Assembly (NCBI GenBank): GCA_027605045.1
Contig: JAQFWX010000010.1
Coordinates: 624,879 to 688,878 of the forward strand
Length of the DNA: 64,000 bases
Direction of reading: 5' to 3'
DNA from: Phallus indusiatus
Lineage: Eukaryota > Basidiomycota > Agaricomycetes > Phallales > Phallaceae
Part shown: positions 11,493-25,500 of the stretch, one piece after another
Layout: every line of letters starts with the position of its first letter
Numbering within the stretch: position 1 is the first letter of the stretch
Notes under the pieces: generated by a model
What the model saw: the letters and a program-made list of their open reading frames with translations, nothing else
Told to the model about the DNA's origin: nothing
Database searches by the model: none
Position numbers and translations under genes: made by a program

Positions 11493-14446
11493 GGTCCCTA
11501 AACGAAGTTTTATTTTTGTCTTGGACGATTCGCGTCGTAGACTGTCGTGGGTAATTGGGCGCTGGCTAGTAAGTCTCTTCTAGTGTAATCTCGTTAATGT
11601 ACATAGGTATGGCTAATTCCCGTAATTGGAATGTTAGCCGATTTCTTTTTTCGCGGATAATGGGTATGTAGCGTACCATTCAATCGCATCATCTAAACGT
11701 GCTCTTCCAACGAGATGATGGCAAATGAAAGTGCAATATTGAAGAATCTTAAACATCCGTAAACATTTGACGTACCGCTGTGGTCACAATATTTGTCTTG
11801 AAATGTCAAATGAAGAGTCCGGCATGTTAACCACCTTGATCTCAGGTACCGGTGACGTCAACAAAAGCAAGAGGAATGTTCGTTAAGACAGCCTGATGCT
11901 TTCGTTTGAACAGAAAAAAATCACGATGGAGAATGTAAGCCATACCATGCACATGTTCAGATAACAATGCCTTTAGCGTTTTCCAAAAAAAAGCGTTTTG
12001 GACGTATTTTGTTCGATTTGTCTTTGCACCCGAGGACATTTCCAGCAAGCACATCCACGTGGCTCATAACCTATAGTACTGGGTCGAAAGTTTGCTGGGT
12101 GCAGCGAACGAAAACCAATGGATACAACGTTTCGAGAAAGAACTACCAAATTCAATGTAGGAAGCGAAACCATGCAAAGCTTCTCTGTCGAAATGATGAC
12201 GACTGAACGGATATGATATTCAGGAGCCTTTGCGCGCTCTCTCAAACGTGAGACTAGGACACCGCTCGACACTTGAAAAAGAATGGTAGGCTAAAAAATG
12301 ATAAGAATAAAACTAAATGCGTACTTTTTCCCTCAATAAGTACAGTATGTGTTCAGCTGCGCGAGATTCGAGCCACCATTGTTACCGCACCGCAGTGTGT
12401 CTCACCAGAATGAGGTCCCAGTCACCTCCAATCCTGCATTCAGAGTTGCTTGCTGAGATAAAACTTCGCCATAGTAATAGTGATAGCAACGTAAGTCCAT
12501 TTTCTATGTCGACCACGTCGATAAGAGATTGAAGCCATGTACTTAAATGGTGAAAAATATCGGAAGGGACCAGCTATTCCCGGTGTGACATGGTCAGAGT
12601 GATGCGGCTTGAAATTTGCCTGTCTACTTTCGCTGCTGTAATTTTCCCATCCACTCTAAATCCATTCTCTCATCCAGATGCGTCAACTTCAACTTCATGT
12701 CAGTGGATGACAACGCTCAATAATCTACAGACGCGCATTGCCGTGTAAGGACAAGACATCGTTCATGAGTGTCTTTACTCAACCTAAGCTAAGGTTCCCT
12801 ATTTTCATCCGAGTTCACCATCGCTGCAAAATTTTTTACATTAAATGGCACCAACAGGACGCAACTTTGTGTCCTCGAATGGAAACGCAGGACCCGGTAT
12901 GCATCGAAGTCGGCATATCGCATCTTCACCTCTGCCTCAAGAAGTATCAGCCATTTTGGAGTTTTTGGAACTAAACGAGGCAAAAAGGCGTTCATCAAAA
13001 AAGACTATACTAGGTCGGGAAAAGCAAACGTAGAAAGTATTGTAATCACTCGTTCACGATGTAAGCCATTTGATCAATGTTTAGGACAAAACTATGGGTA
13101 TCCTTCAACAATGACGTCGCGTTCTTGTTGCGTCTCCAGGCATGTTCCCATCCAGCGGCCGGCCTAAACATTGACATCGTTTGCAAGCGGGCAACGCAGC
13201 AAGCTTGATTCACAATTTATTCAGGTTGTCGTGGAGATGCCGATGATGGTCTAGGCCCTACTAGTAGGAGTATGCTTGGGAACTCCTTCAACTTACTGCA
13301 GCGCCGCCCCATGCTTACACTTCTGTGTCTTCTGTATAGTCCTGGGGCATCACTTACGAAAGTTGTGTTTGTAGAGGTGTCAGTGGCAGTGTCGCCTTCG
13401 CTCAGATGATCCAGACCTTCTGCTGTATAGCTGTCATTTTTTTTGCGAAGATGACTACGACCGTAGTACATGTAAACAAAAGCCAATGGGGGGTTTTCAC
13501 GGAATTTTGGATTGGATTGGATGTGTTGTTTTTTTGAGAAGTGCAATGCATGCGTGTGTTATTATGTTCCCAAGTTACTGACAACGATGTCTTTCTTCAG
13601 AAATGTAAGGGATTCGTACCTTCTTACAAGTACCCCGGCCCGAGAACTATCTTCTTTCATAATCTTCATTACTCAATCCCCCTTACTTAAGTTTTCCTTA
13701 TTTTCCTCGTCCCTAATTTCTTTCTTACTTAATCATGGTCTCTTAAAAACATATATAAACCCCCTGTTTTGTATGTAGTTTTCCCCAGTTTCGAATTGAC
13801 GAGGCATTTAAACACTCTATTCGTGTGACTATCCTATTCTTCTCGAAGCTCGTGTAGTCTACATTCTTGCAGACTTCACAAGAAACTATTGGATATCATT
13901 TATCCTGTCTTTGCTGTTCCTGTCGGGAGAACGCAGTCCATTCGTTGACAAAGGATTGAATGCTCTTGGTCCACAGTTCTCGCCGCTTTTTTTGTTCGCT
14001 CGTGCTCCTTTTTTCCGTCGCTTCATCTAAAACAACGAGTTTGCCTGGTCACAACTAACACTGATCTTCGCCCCTCAAGCAGTTCACGTCTTCGTTATTC
14101 TGTTGGATGGGGACGGGTGGAAGTGTTCATGGCCACGGCGCTTCTGAGCAGTCTGCATTGAGCCGATGGACCGCCTTACATCGAGGAGGATTTGATTGAG
14201 AGTTGGATGACGGCAACCTACATATTACACTCTCAAAGTTTGTGTTTTTCCCCGCGCGAGATCAGCTGCGGCTAATGACACTGTAAATATTTATTTGTAA
14301 CTACGGTAAAATGAGAAGAAAAAATAGTTTAAAATTATATCCAGAGCGTGAGCTCCCTTTGAAATATGAGTGTATGCTCTTAATATACAGCCCTAAATCT
14401 GAGCAATGATACAGTCGAGGTAACGGCATTCTCGGCTATCCGTACA
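11493..14446. other. Intergenic unit DNA with the second sub-unit of unit A
   Basis: This matches 23108-26030 of unit B at high identity, except for a solo LTR unique to unit A and about 370 bp (roughly 24420-24790 in unit B) missing here near 12830. Minus-strand blocks conserved between units, such as 13217-13546 ending in SSASPRQPE or SSAPPRQPE, look like former coding exons, but stops and frame changes interrupt them. The recurrent block TATTCCCGGTGTGAC lies near 12575. No product is recognised. Confidence 0.45.
13604..13880 (+). repeat. 277-bp solo LTR of a second Gypsy-like family
   Basis: It is bounded by TGTAAGGG and TTCACA and flanked by 5-bp duplications AGAAA (13599-13603 and 13881-13885). 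Unit B has the empty site TTCAGAAACTATTG near 25534. A TATA-like ACATATATAAACC near 13750 suggests plus-strand orientation. Size and layout resemble the 274-bp LTRs at 32413 and 46015, but the sequence is a distinct family. Confidence 0.88.
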
Positions 14447-14512
14447 TTAATCCGCGACATATAGTTCTTGATCTATTTGCCGGGGAGTCTTTGACCAAAT
14501 GGACCCGAACAC

Positions 14513-14797
14513 TGTAGATACTGAGTCGCTGCTACACAGTGCACAGACTCAATACGCGAAATAAAACTATAAGTGTGAAAAGATGATTTAATTCGAGCAA
14601 AAATGTGAGGATTAAATACAAAAGTCTGTGAGGACCGTAATGTAAGTTAGGGACTAATAAAATGAGGACTAAAGATAAAACAAAGAAATGCGGACAGAAA
14701 ATGAGGACAATAAGAGAAATGTGGACAAGAACGGTGAGGACGAATAGGGCTCTAACGGGCGCTAAACGACTCCACGTAAGAAGCTACGCTCCCTTAC
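14513..14797. mobile_element. 285-bp insertion in the last exon of DUF6535 copy B
   Basis: Copies C and D read continuously across this site, so the segment is inserted. It begins TGTAGATACTGAG and ends near CTCCCTTAC, with AACAC on both sides (14508-14512 and 14798-14802). That fits a 5-bp target duplication and an LTR-like fragment whose last base may be lost. The interior repeats GAGGAC-type motifs and has no coding capacity. It could be a solo LTR of an unseen family or another short element. Confidence 0.7.
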
Positions 14798-17700
14798 AAC
14801 ACCTTTTTTATCCAATTAGCTACCGAGTGATAGTTTTTATGCTAGATAAATATCTTAGTGAGGGGACTTTCAATAACGATGAAATCTATGAACCAAAGTA
14901 CCTCAGACAATTGAGCACGCTCTTCAGTATCGTGGTCCTTGTCTGACGCCGAATTCTCAGGTGCGGATTTATCGGCAGTGGCCTCGAGTTGTGTGTGAGA
15001 CACGCCTATAAGTTGTCCAAACTCGCGCGCAGATGCCGCTAATGCAGAACGAACCTCGTCTCTGATTGTGTCACTCAATTGACATATATAAGGTAAGTTT
15101 TTCAAGTCGTCTGATCGCGCCAGTTCATTCATAGCGGCAAATAGCTCGTCCAACTTCTCCCCGTCAATTTTCGATTTCACAAGCACGAAATACCATTTTT
15201 TTTCCCATTTGAAATACACGAGGAGTTTCCATAGTTGTAAAAGCACGGAGGGGTTGTAAAGAATGGTGAACAGGGGATTCTTCTTCGGACCCACGGATTT
15301 GAAGAGGTCCATTAAAATTGGAAATATGCATATGTATATCCTCGCTTCATCCTGGTAACTATTCCGATAACTTTCCAAGTTGTTAAATAATTTTGAGAAG
15401 TGGGAAACTGCATCCGGATCGTTCAGGAGGATTGTGAATAGATGGTGCCGGTTCTGTGGTACGAGTACTGGCAGCAGCATGAACAGGGGAGGTTTGTAAT
15501 ATAAGATATCTTGACCGAAATCTCGCGAGTACCATCGATATATGAGAGAGAGGTTGTGGAAATTCGTAGAATGCAAGCGATTTTCCGGATGAGAGATCGG
15601 GCGACTCATGCTAAGTAGAGCAATGACTGCATACCGTCTGGCATCATCTGTCATAGACTCACACCAGAACGAGTCCACGCAGCAAATCTCTGTGAAAACA
15701 CGGAGGACATCGTCTAATTTGCGAAAGGGATGAAGGGGAAGATACGCCCAAAAGCTCCCAAGCACGTTATCCAAGGCTTCCTGTCTCTTTTCTTTGTCTG
15801 TGATGAGCGGATCATCGGAGGTGAGGTTACGATAAATGGTGACTAGGAGATGGTACGTTGTATCAGTTTTGGCTTCCAATGAATAGTCGGTGTCACCGAG
15901 TTCAAAGTAACGACACAGGTAATCAAACTTCCACCATCCCAGTTCTCCACTATCAAAGCATACTAACCCCGCGTTACGGACAAGCTCACGGGTGGGATCC
16001 AATTTCCAATTGAATAGACCTCTGGTTCCATGGGCGAGTATATGCACAGCCACTGTAGCATCAGTTAATGTCTCCTCCAAGAGATAACACCACATGGACA
16101 GTGGAAGAGTAAAATCTCCGTTCACGGCGTCAAGGAGAGTTTCGCTCCTATCTCCATAGTGAAAGACGGTGTCTGCAACGCGTAGATAGGTTTGATACTC
16201 TCCTTCCTCCAGCTGACTTTCTAACACATCGGGAATAGACAAGAGTAGTCTCCAGTGAGTATACTCAGCGATCGGGAGACCCAAACACAGGCCATGACGT
16301 ATATCCACTGCATTCGTTTCACTGATTTCCAAAGTATCATAGAGATCGTTCCTGACGCCTATGTCGAATTGTTCCCTGATAATTGGATGCACAGCTGCGC
16401 ACCGTGCAATAATTCGATGGACACTTCGGTTTGGAGAATTCTCACGGAGCCAATCGACCACCTCAAAGTCAAGGAATGTTGCGTGTTCGACAGCTTTTTT
16501 AATATTATCTTCTCTCCACTTTGTGAATTTCGGCAGGTTGTCAGAGAATATGGTGGATCGGAGACTTTGAAAACCACGGCCCACCGCACCAGCTAACTTT
16601 GAAATGAACATAAATCCATGTCCGACGAGGCTTTGGGAATAGCGAACGAGATGCCCAACAGTACACTGAGCTTCAAAACCTATTTGTCTCCAGAGAGCTT
16701 GAAGACCCTTGTTTATGATTCTGGTGATCTTCTGGAAAACTTGTTGTAGAATAAAGAAGGAAACCCAGATGTAAATTGTCAATGAGGTTGTATATGGGCA
16801 TTCCGGGTACCAAATAGGCAGCATCACCGAAATAAAGTATAACGTATAGGTGATGCCCGCAATGAAAACAATGGTTCCCGCGATATGGATATCCAACGGG
16901 AACAATAATATAATGATCCCAGTAAGGAACATGCCAACGGCGAGATGAAGAAGGATGGGGAGAAGCTCGACAATCGCTGCAACCTTCCACGACTCAAACC
17001 CATTGAATCGCAGCTGCCTGGCTCGAGCCTTTTCATTCGCGGTTCCGGGAATGGAAGAAAGATAATAATAGAGCCATTGCTTCGCAAGAACAGCAAATAA
17101 CGCTGCAGATAATGTGATCGCCAAACTCGTAAACCATAGACCATTCACCAACAATGTGTTCGTTGATGCTGTAAATGGCGACGTAGGTGTCAATATCGAG
17201 GTGGGTACATCGCTTGCTGGTACTCCACTGAAGTTCGCTCGTAAGAGTTGAACTGCTTCGGATAGTAAGGATGCAGAAACTTGAGTATTGTCTTTCTGGA
17301 GACTTTGTGAGGCCTGGGAGATGAATGTTGTGATAACGCCAGAAAACAGACCAGCCTGACATATATATCAAATAAGTTTTGATACCATAATTATGAATAA
17401 ACGTTCTGCCTACGAAAACGAGAAGTACGTCCACCGTCTCTTTCCACCCTTCCGCTCTCTCACGATCAAACGATTCGGCTTCGTCAAGGTATGTCAACCA
17501 AACACGAGCATTTTCGGAAGCCTCCTCTCCAAATTTATCTCGTGGATACTTTTGCTCGTAATCATATCTATTATTCGCTAATATGCATCACGTTAGATCA
17601 CACGAATCAAAGGCAATCTCAGCTGACATGCTCACATCCAGTTTCTTGAGAAAAACCTTTGGGTATTCCGAACAACCTTTTACGTCCTGGCTTGTCTTGT

Positions 17701-18056
17701 TGCGGTATATGGGAAGAACCAGAAACTGCTTTGTTAGGCGCGGCCTCTAGAATGTACCTCGGTGAGAAATTTTCATATACTGTTTCATAAAACAGAGACT
17801 TACCAAGAAAATCGTGGAAAAGGCTCAATAAATTCTCTATTCTTTCGTCAGACTGTTGTCCTGTCGCTGGAACGGCAGCAGGTTGAACGCCTTCTTCGTT
17901 TAAAGAGATCGACGGTGCCGCATTTATGGACGGAGACTTAGGGCGTTCACTTTGGTCGTCAGACTCTCCCAACTGAGCTGTCCCAGGATGTTCGCTGCCT
18001 TCGTTAGGAGCCTCGACGTGTGCTGTTTTTTCTTTCAAGCTAAGTATTTCAGACAT
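14794..18056 (-). CDS. DUF6535-type membrane protein, copy B (altered C-terminus)
   Basis: Five exons are inferred: 18056-17804, 17746-17636, 17577-17414, 17355-14902 and 14841-14794. All use GT-AG introns of 57-60 bp and keep frame, giving about 1009 residues. The N-terminus (about 120 residues) is hydrophilic and Ser/Pro/Glu-rich. The DUF6535 core follows with four likely membrane segments, including LWFTSLAITLSAALFAV, a segment through HLAVGMFLTGIIILLF, and VFIAGITYTLYFISVML. A long, probably helical region of about 600 residues completes it. Function is unknown; a membrane location is inferred. Exon 5 should end as in copy D (WSKTPRQIDQEL), but a 285-bp insertion replaces about 20 residues and supplies the TAA at 14794-14796. 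The original exon tail survives down to a TAA at 14447-14449. Confidence 0.85.
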
Positions 18057-21000
18057 TGGTGTCTCTGGTGATTGCGTGCGATATGAGGTGGTGGGAAGAG
18101 ATAAGGGAGGTTCCGTGAAATGTGCGCAGGTCACAATTCAAAACGTACATAGTCCCAGGCTGCCGCCTTGTTTTGACATCGTACATATCATGGCTCTTTG
18201 ATGCGATAGATTATGAGAAGATGATTACCATTGAATGCAGTAGCATGACAAGACACTTTATAGAGACCAATAAGAGTTTGAGAACCTTATTGAACCTATC
18301 CCCGGTAAACGACGATTGGGCCACATCACCAATACCGTGCCTGAAATCTTTGCCATGGCACAGCTCTTCCGCCAGGCGACTTGAAAAAAGTTTTATTTAG
18401 CAACTTGCTATGTGCGTCGGGTGAAGACCTAAACATCATCAAGTTCTGATACGGCTTGGACGGACATGATGTGAATCCGGTGATATATTCGATCTTTAGC
18501 AGTTCTTATAGCACGCTTTGAATTTTTTTTTGCTATTACAATACAACGAAGGAGTTCATAACACCGCCTGAAAATTCAATTAAATCAAGTCAGCCAGTCA
18601 GATGGGAAGAATGAGCGAAGCGCACATTCTAGTCACCAGACACCGGGTGGTAACACAGCGATTCGCCCCAATAGATATCATATATAAGCGCATTTTCATA
18701 GAGCTTGGCGCTCAAACCTACTACCGCGGTCTTCGGCGAGCGTATCGTCGTGCCGCATCAGTTTCAGTTGTAGTCGGATCATGTTGAAACCCAACTGTTG
18801 CGTAGAAAAAAGCAAAACGAGATATGGCCTATTACGAAGGTGTGCAACAGCGTAAGTTATTTGCCAATGTTAATACTGAAAGCCTTACGACGCAAATGAA
18901 GCACTCGAAGGATAGACTGGGTAGAAGAAGAAATTCAGATCACTAGCCACCATTCCGTCGATTAAGCTCATATTATCCTAGCCGCAATAGGTTTAGGGCC
19001 CTATCGCTAGTAAAGGTAGTCTAAGCCTGCTTACCACCAAACAATCTTTTGTCTCCGCGACGGGCCGACGCGCGTTTGCAGTGCGTAAAAAAAATCAATT
19101 TCGTCTATAAAAAAATTGACAGCTCAATTAGATCCTGAAAAGAAAGAAATCCCCTGACTGGAGATGAGATCATTGTGCAACAGTCAACCGTAACGATGGG
19201 CTCCGAGAGCTGCATAGTAGCAATGCGAAGTGTAGCGTTCATAAGCTGCAACAACAACATATCGATATCGCCGTCATCCTATCAATCCACTTCATCGAAC
19301 ATGCTTATTGATATGTACACAGTTAAAACAGAAACAGTTACCTTGACAAAGCTTAGGGAATCAAAACCTTCAAAGCAGCCTGACACGCCACATCCCCCCT
19401 TATACCCTTCACGGTGCTCGTTTATTGACTGACTGATGCAGGGGGCGTAACGGGAGCTAAAGGAGCGGCATTATCATTTTTTGCATCCTGAGAAACTCAA
19501 GTTTCTACTTGTTCCGAATTTGCAGCGGTTTAGGTGGCCCAGGTCTTTGGGAGTGTATTCCACCCATTATGCATTACAACTCAACTCCGCCGCCTAAAAT
19601 CTACGCTCGATGGTTCAACGTCAGATACATAAGGACCATGATACCGAAGAGCGTACCGAGGTGCACTGTCCGGATGAGGTATCTTCGTTTACAGAATTGT
19701 TTGCTGTTAGTTCCTCTCCTGATGAATAAGTGCATAGCGTGAACCCTTTCTCTCTGTAGGTGACTGGACGACTCTAACAGCGTTCAGGTCTGTTTGGCCA
19801 AAAACCATACACTGCTTTATCAAAATGCGACGTTTCCGCAGCGATGACGAGTAGATCAGAGATGAGGCTGTTGGATGTAAATATTCAATATTCAGGATCA
19901 GGAGCCAAGTTTGCGCGCTCTCCTAATGTGAGACTGGACACGGCTTGACACTTTGAAAAGTAGTAAGCTGAACGGACATAATGAAAATAGAACTAGATAC
20001 GCACTTTCTTTTCTTTCCTCCATAAGGACAAGATGTGTTGTACTTCAGCTGCGCGAGATCCAAGTCCTCATTGTTTCCGCACCGCAGTATGTCTTGCCAG
20101 GATGACATCCCGTCAAGTCGAATTTTGTGTTCAGAGTTGCTCGCCAAGATGATGCATCACCATAGTAAACCTAATAGAAACAATAGTAGCTCAAGTCCAA
20201 TCGTCGACACGCATTGATATAAGACCGTGGATGATAGAGTGAAAAATACCGATGAAACCGGCTATTCCCGGTGTGACATGGTCAGAGTGACGCGATTCGT
20301 CTACTTCTTTTTCAAGTTTGTGCTGCCGTAAGTTCCTCACATCCACTCTAAATCCATTCTCCAGTCAGTCCAGGTACGCCGACTTCGTCTTCATAATTTT
20401 CTTCTATTTAGGCTGACAACGCCCGTCCAACCTAAGCCACTGTCCTAGCCACCCGTCGAAATAGAAGTGATTGCCGCTGACTGTGTTCAATCTATTGTGT
20501 AAGAAGTGGTATCCTTATTGCGGTATCACCAACCACTATTGCATCACTGACGAGCGCGTCTCCTTCAACGTCAAATTCTGGAGCTCATACTACGGGTTCT
20601 GAGCTTTCTTCATTATTCGCAGCGAGAGAACGGCTTGCGGGCCGGCACTTTCTATAGCTGCACTAAATGGCACCCACGAAACACAGCTTCATGTCTTTGA
20701 GTGGAGACGCGGAACCTGGCGTCGCCATATCGCATCGATTCACCTCCGCTTCATAATGCATAAAGTATCAGCCTCTATGGGTCTTTGGAACTAACGACGA
20801 GGCAAAAAGGTGTTCAGCAAAACGAAAATACTAGATCGGGAAAAGCAAACATAGAAAGTAATGTGCATACTCGCTCACGATGTAAGTCATCTAATAAACG
20901 TTTAGGATAATGATCTCGCATTCTTGTTGCGCCTCCGGGCGTGTTCCCATCCACCGGCCGGCCTAAACATTGGAATCGAGCTGCAAGACTTCAGCCTACA

Positions 21001-22234
21001 GCGCCATCCCATACTGACACTTCTGTGTATAGTCATGGAGCATCACTCTACTAAAACTGGTTTTGTAGAGGCGTTGGTGTTAGCGCCGCCCTCCGACTTG
21101 GTTTGAGATGGACAACTTCTGCTGCATAATTGTCTTTTTTGCGAAGACGACTGTGGGCATAGTACATGTATAGATCGGATGTATTGTCTTTAGGCCCGAC
21201 ATCAATAAACGAAGACCTATTTGCGGATATAAAGCTGTATTACACAGCTGATGGTACTGAGAGGCCAAAGACGTGTATCGACGATTTTGTATAAACTGGT
21301 GTGTTGTGTTCTTGGCGGCGTTGAAAATTACATTTAGGTCGTGGATAAAAAGTGCGGTGAGTAAATGACGATGCCATTATGCCTTAGATCATAGTCATCG
21401 AGGAGAGCAAGGTTCGGTTCACGGTTGATATTGCATGCAACAAACATTTGATGGGCGCAATGCTTATCGGTATGAAAATGTTTCTTTTTACGTTAGAAAG
21501 AGTAGCCGTGGACGACAGCATCTCGAAGAGCTACAAGTCTGTAAACGGCTCCTCGTCTTCTCGTATTCGGAGTTGATGGTGACGGAAATTCATAGTGTTT
21601 CCATCTGGAAAAAGTCCACGGTGCAAGATAGACTGTAGCGTCGTACTCTTAGTTGACCAAGACTGTGTACGTGCTTGGTTTGACCTTTGATTTGGGAGGA
21701 GGAAGTCTCCACACAGTACGCGTCACGCGTCACGTCGGAAACATCCGAGCCAATCACCGTTTTTTCTTCCTACCACCACCAGGTCATACCCCTCATTTTT
21801 TACTCAATGATTAGAACAAGTGCCCGTGCCAACAGGAACGTCATAATTGAATTGAAGAGCTTCTCAAAGCCCAACAGATAATCATATAAGCTGTGTCGTT
21901 AATCCGGTTCAAACCAGCTCCTGAGTCCTAGGTATGGGTTTTTCCGGAATCACATCCGCGTATTCCAATTCAACAGGCATTTATCTATCTCACAGGTCTA
22001 GCAAACGGCTGTTGAAGTTTCTTAATTATACCGTAATGGCTGTTAATTTTCTGGGACGTCATGAAGGGTCGTTGTACACCGCGTTCAACGTTGGTTTACC
22101 TAGCTTTGTTTTCGATGAGCGTTTCCGTCCGAGAAAGATTACCATCCAATACGTGCTTCTTGTGAATCTCATCACATAGTTTGAATTTTGATTCAAGTGA
22201 GTTGACGTCAGCATTTCTGAGTGAGAAATCGGTT
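18057..22234. other. Upstream and intergenic DNA of unit B, first sub-unit
   Basis: The first 350 bp repeat the candidate promoter block found upstream of copies A, C and D. From 18586 onward the sequence matches 2764-3720 and 6467-10500, without either DNA transposon of unit A. A minus-strand block at 19923-20147 containing WQDILRCGNNEDLDLAQLKY is conserved in unit A (3391-3639) and partly in unit C (about 31560-31590), each time ending near a splice-like signal. These are probably exons of a decayed gene that I do not recognise. The recurrent block TATTCCCGGTGTGAC is at about 20264. Confidence 0.45.
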
Positions 22235-22239
22235 ATTTC

Positions 22240-22591
22240 TGTCACGGTACGCTAGCGCCTTTTCCGATTATTCGATTTCTTCGATTTCTTTCGGTTTCAT
22301 TTCGTATTACGATTTCCTTCATTTCCCGTACTTTGCCGTTTCCATTAGTTCCATCGTTTTCTCGATTTCTCGATCTCTTCGATTTTCCTCGATTTCTGTC
22401 TGTATCTCCTCGGATCCCATGGGGATCAGTCGAGCGCTTCGTATCCTGTACTTATATGCGTTTTCCCTAGAGGGGGATACCTAAGCTTGTTCTCTTAGGT
22501 TTTCCCTCCTCTAGGTGAGTAGTTAGTCGCTGCCCCTCAATAGATCTTAGGTTTTCCCTCCTCTAGGTGTGTGCCCTGAGTCACCCTAACA
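22240..22591 (+). repeat. 352-bp solo LTR, diverged chromovirus lineage
   Basis: It runs from TGTCACGG to CACCCTAACA and is homologous, in reverse, to the 399-bp LTR. It shares the TGTCA..GGTACGCTA end, the AAGCTTGTTCTCTTAGG segment and two CCCTCCTCTAGGTG boxes. It aligns end to end with 53322-53673, which has the same length. Unit A has the empty site near 10590. The 5-bp duplication is not preserved (ATTTC before, GTTTA after), which suggests an older or damaged insertion. Confidence 0.88.
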
Positions 22592-25500
22592 GTTTATTAG
22601 ACGATGTTCGCTGGGCAAAGTCGGACAATGGTATGGTAAGTGCGAATGAAGGCCAATGAGAGTTATGGTAAAACTGATCCTCATATTGTTCCAGCACTCT
22701 TTTCCTTCTTATATTGTTGACAATGGCGTTTTATATCGAACATGTTTTTCTCGTTCCGAACCCACAACCTCCTCTACGTTCACTGAAGATGCACGGCCAT
22801 TTCAATCCCGTTACTTCTTAATCTCACACGTTCTCCCGTACCTGGCGTTCTCCTATCAACTTCCGCCGTATTTATACAAACCTTTCACGCCAGAGCTCGT
22901 ATTTTCCCCGTAACTCTCGTATTCATTAAAGATGCCCGCCTTTTTTTCATCATCTGGAATACAAATAAGTTGCTCTTTAAATGGGCACACAATGAAAACT
23001 TCCATCTTTGCTGAAGTATTGACGCAGGTTGTACAGGTCGGCAAGTATGAATGCCAGGCGGATGAACGACACTCGATTAATGAATAATAAGGTGAAATGG
23101 TATTATCAGTCCCTAAACGAAGTTTTATTTTTGTCTTGGACGATTCGCGTCGTAGACTGTCGTGGGTAAATGGGTGCTGGCTAGTAAGTCTCTTCTAGTG
23201 TGATCTCGTTAATGTAGGTATGGCTATTCCCGTAATTGGAATGTTAGCCGATTTCTTTTTTCGCGGATAATGGGTAGCATACCATTCAATCGCATCATCT
23301 AAACGTGCTCTTTCAACGAGATGATGGCAAATGAAAGTGCAATATTGAAGAATCTTAAGCATCCGTAAGCATTTGGCGTACCGCTGTGATCAGAATATTT
23401 TTCTTGAAATGTCAAATGAGCGGCATGTTAACCACCTTGATCTCAGGTACCGGTGACGTCAACAAAAGCAAGAGGAATGTTCGTTAAGACAGCCTGATGC
23501 TTTCGTTTGAACAGAAAAAAATCACGATGGAGAATGTAAGCCATACCATGCACATGTTCAGATAACAATGCCTTTAGCGTTTTCCAAAAAAAAGCGTTTT
23601 GGACGTATTTTGTTCGATTTGTCTTTGCACCCGAGGACATTTCCAGCAAGCACATCCACGTGGCTCATAACCTATAGTACTGGGTCGAAAGTTTGCTGGG
23701 TGCAGCGAACGAAAACCAATGGATACAACGTTTCAAGAAAGAACTACCAAATTCAACGTAGGAAGCGAAACCATGCAAAGCTTCTCTGTCGAAATGATGA
23801 CGACTGAATCGGATATGATATTCAGGAGCCTTTGCGCGCTCTCCCAAATGTGAGACTGGGACACCGCTCGACACTTGAAAAAGAATGGTAGGCTAAAAAA
23901 AGATAAGAATAAAACTAAATGCGTACTTTTTCCCTCAATAAGTACAGTATGTGTTCAGCTGCGCGAGATTCGAGCCACCATCGTTACCGCACCGCAGCGT
24001 GTCTCGCTAGAATGAGGTCCCAGTCATCTCCAATCTTGCATTCAGATTTGCTTACTGAAATGAAGCTTCGCCGTAGTAATAGTGATAGCAACGTAAGTCC
24101 ATTCTATGTCGACACGTCGATAAGGGATTGAAGGCATGTACTTAAAGGGTGAAAAATATCGGAAGGGACCGGCTATTCCCGGTGTGACATGGTCAGAGTG
24201 ACGCGGCTTGAAATTTGCCTGTCTACTTTCTGGTGCTGCTGTAATTTTCCCATCCACTCTAAATCCATTCTCCCATCCAGAGGCGTCGACTTCATCTTCA
24301 TGTCAGTGGATGAAAACGCTCAATCATTTACAGACGCGCATTGCCGTGTAAGGACAAGACATCGTTCATGACTGTCTTTACTCAACCTAAGCTAAGGTTC
24401 CCTATTTTCATCCGAGTTCACTATCGCTGCATGCCATTTGCACCTGTCGAATAGACTTAGTGTGGACTGAAAGTCTTTTTGATTGTATAATGTATGTTCC
24501 CATTGCCGTCATGCCATCTATCCATAGCCACATTAACACATTGATAGTCCGCGTTCTATCGTGTAAGGAGAGACTTTATCGTTTACATGTTTATCTTCCG
24601 ACCGGGTCCGTTTCAGTTGCCCGAGACCTTTTTCAAACCGATGTTATCCATATGTGTTTCACCGACTATCAATGTCCCCATTGACGGGCGTATCTCATTC
24701 AGTGTTAAATTCTGAGCTCATACCACAGATTTTGAGCTTCGTTTGAGAATGCCTTGCGGGTCGATACTGTTCATTCCTACACTAAATCGCACCAACAGGA
24801 CGCAACTTTGTGTCCTCGAATGGAAACGCAGGAACCGGTATGCATCGAAGTCGTCATATCGCATCTTCACCTCTGCCTCAAGAAGTATCAGCCATTTCGG
24901 GGTTTTTGGAACTAAAACGAGGCAAAAAGGCGTTCATCAAAAAAGACAATACTAGATCGGGAAAAGCAAACATAAAAAGTATTGTAATCACTCGTTCACG
25001 ATGTAAACCATTTGATAAACGTTTAGGACAAGACTATGGGTATCCTGCAACAATAACGTCGCGTTCTTGTTGCGCCTCCAGGCGTATTCCCATCCAGCGG
25101 CAGGCCTAAACATTGAAATCGTTTGCAAGCGGACAACGCAGCAAGCTTGATTCACAATTTATTCAGGTTGTCGTGGAGGTGCCGATGACGGTCTAGGTCC
25201 TAGGAGTATGCTTGGGAACTCCTTCAACCTACTGCAGCGCCGCCCCATGCTTACACTTCTGTGTCTTCTGTGTAGTCCTGGGGCATCACTTACGAAAATT
25301 GTGTTTGTAGAGGCGTCAGTGGCAGTGTCGCCTTTGCTCAGATAATCGAGACCTTCTGCTGTATAGCTGTCATTTTTTTTGCGAAGATAACTACGACCGT
25401 AGTACATACAAACAAAAACCAATGGGGGGTTTTCACGGAATTTTGGATTGGATTGGATGTGTTGTTTGTTTGAGAAGTGCAATGCGTGCTTGTGTTATTA

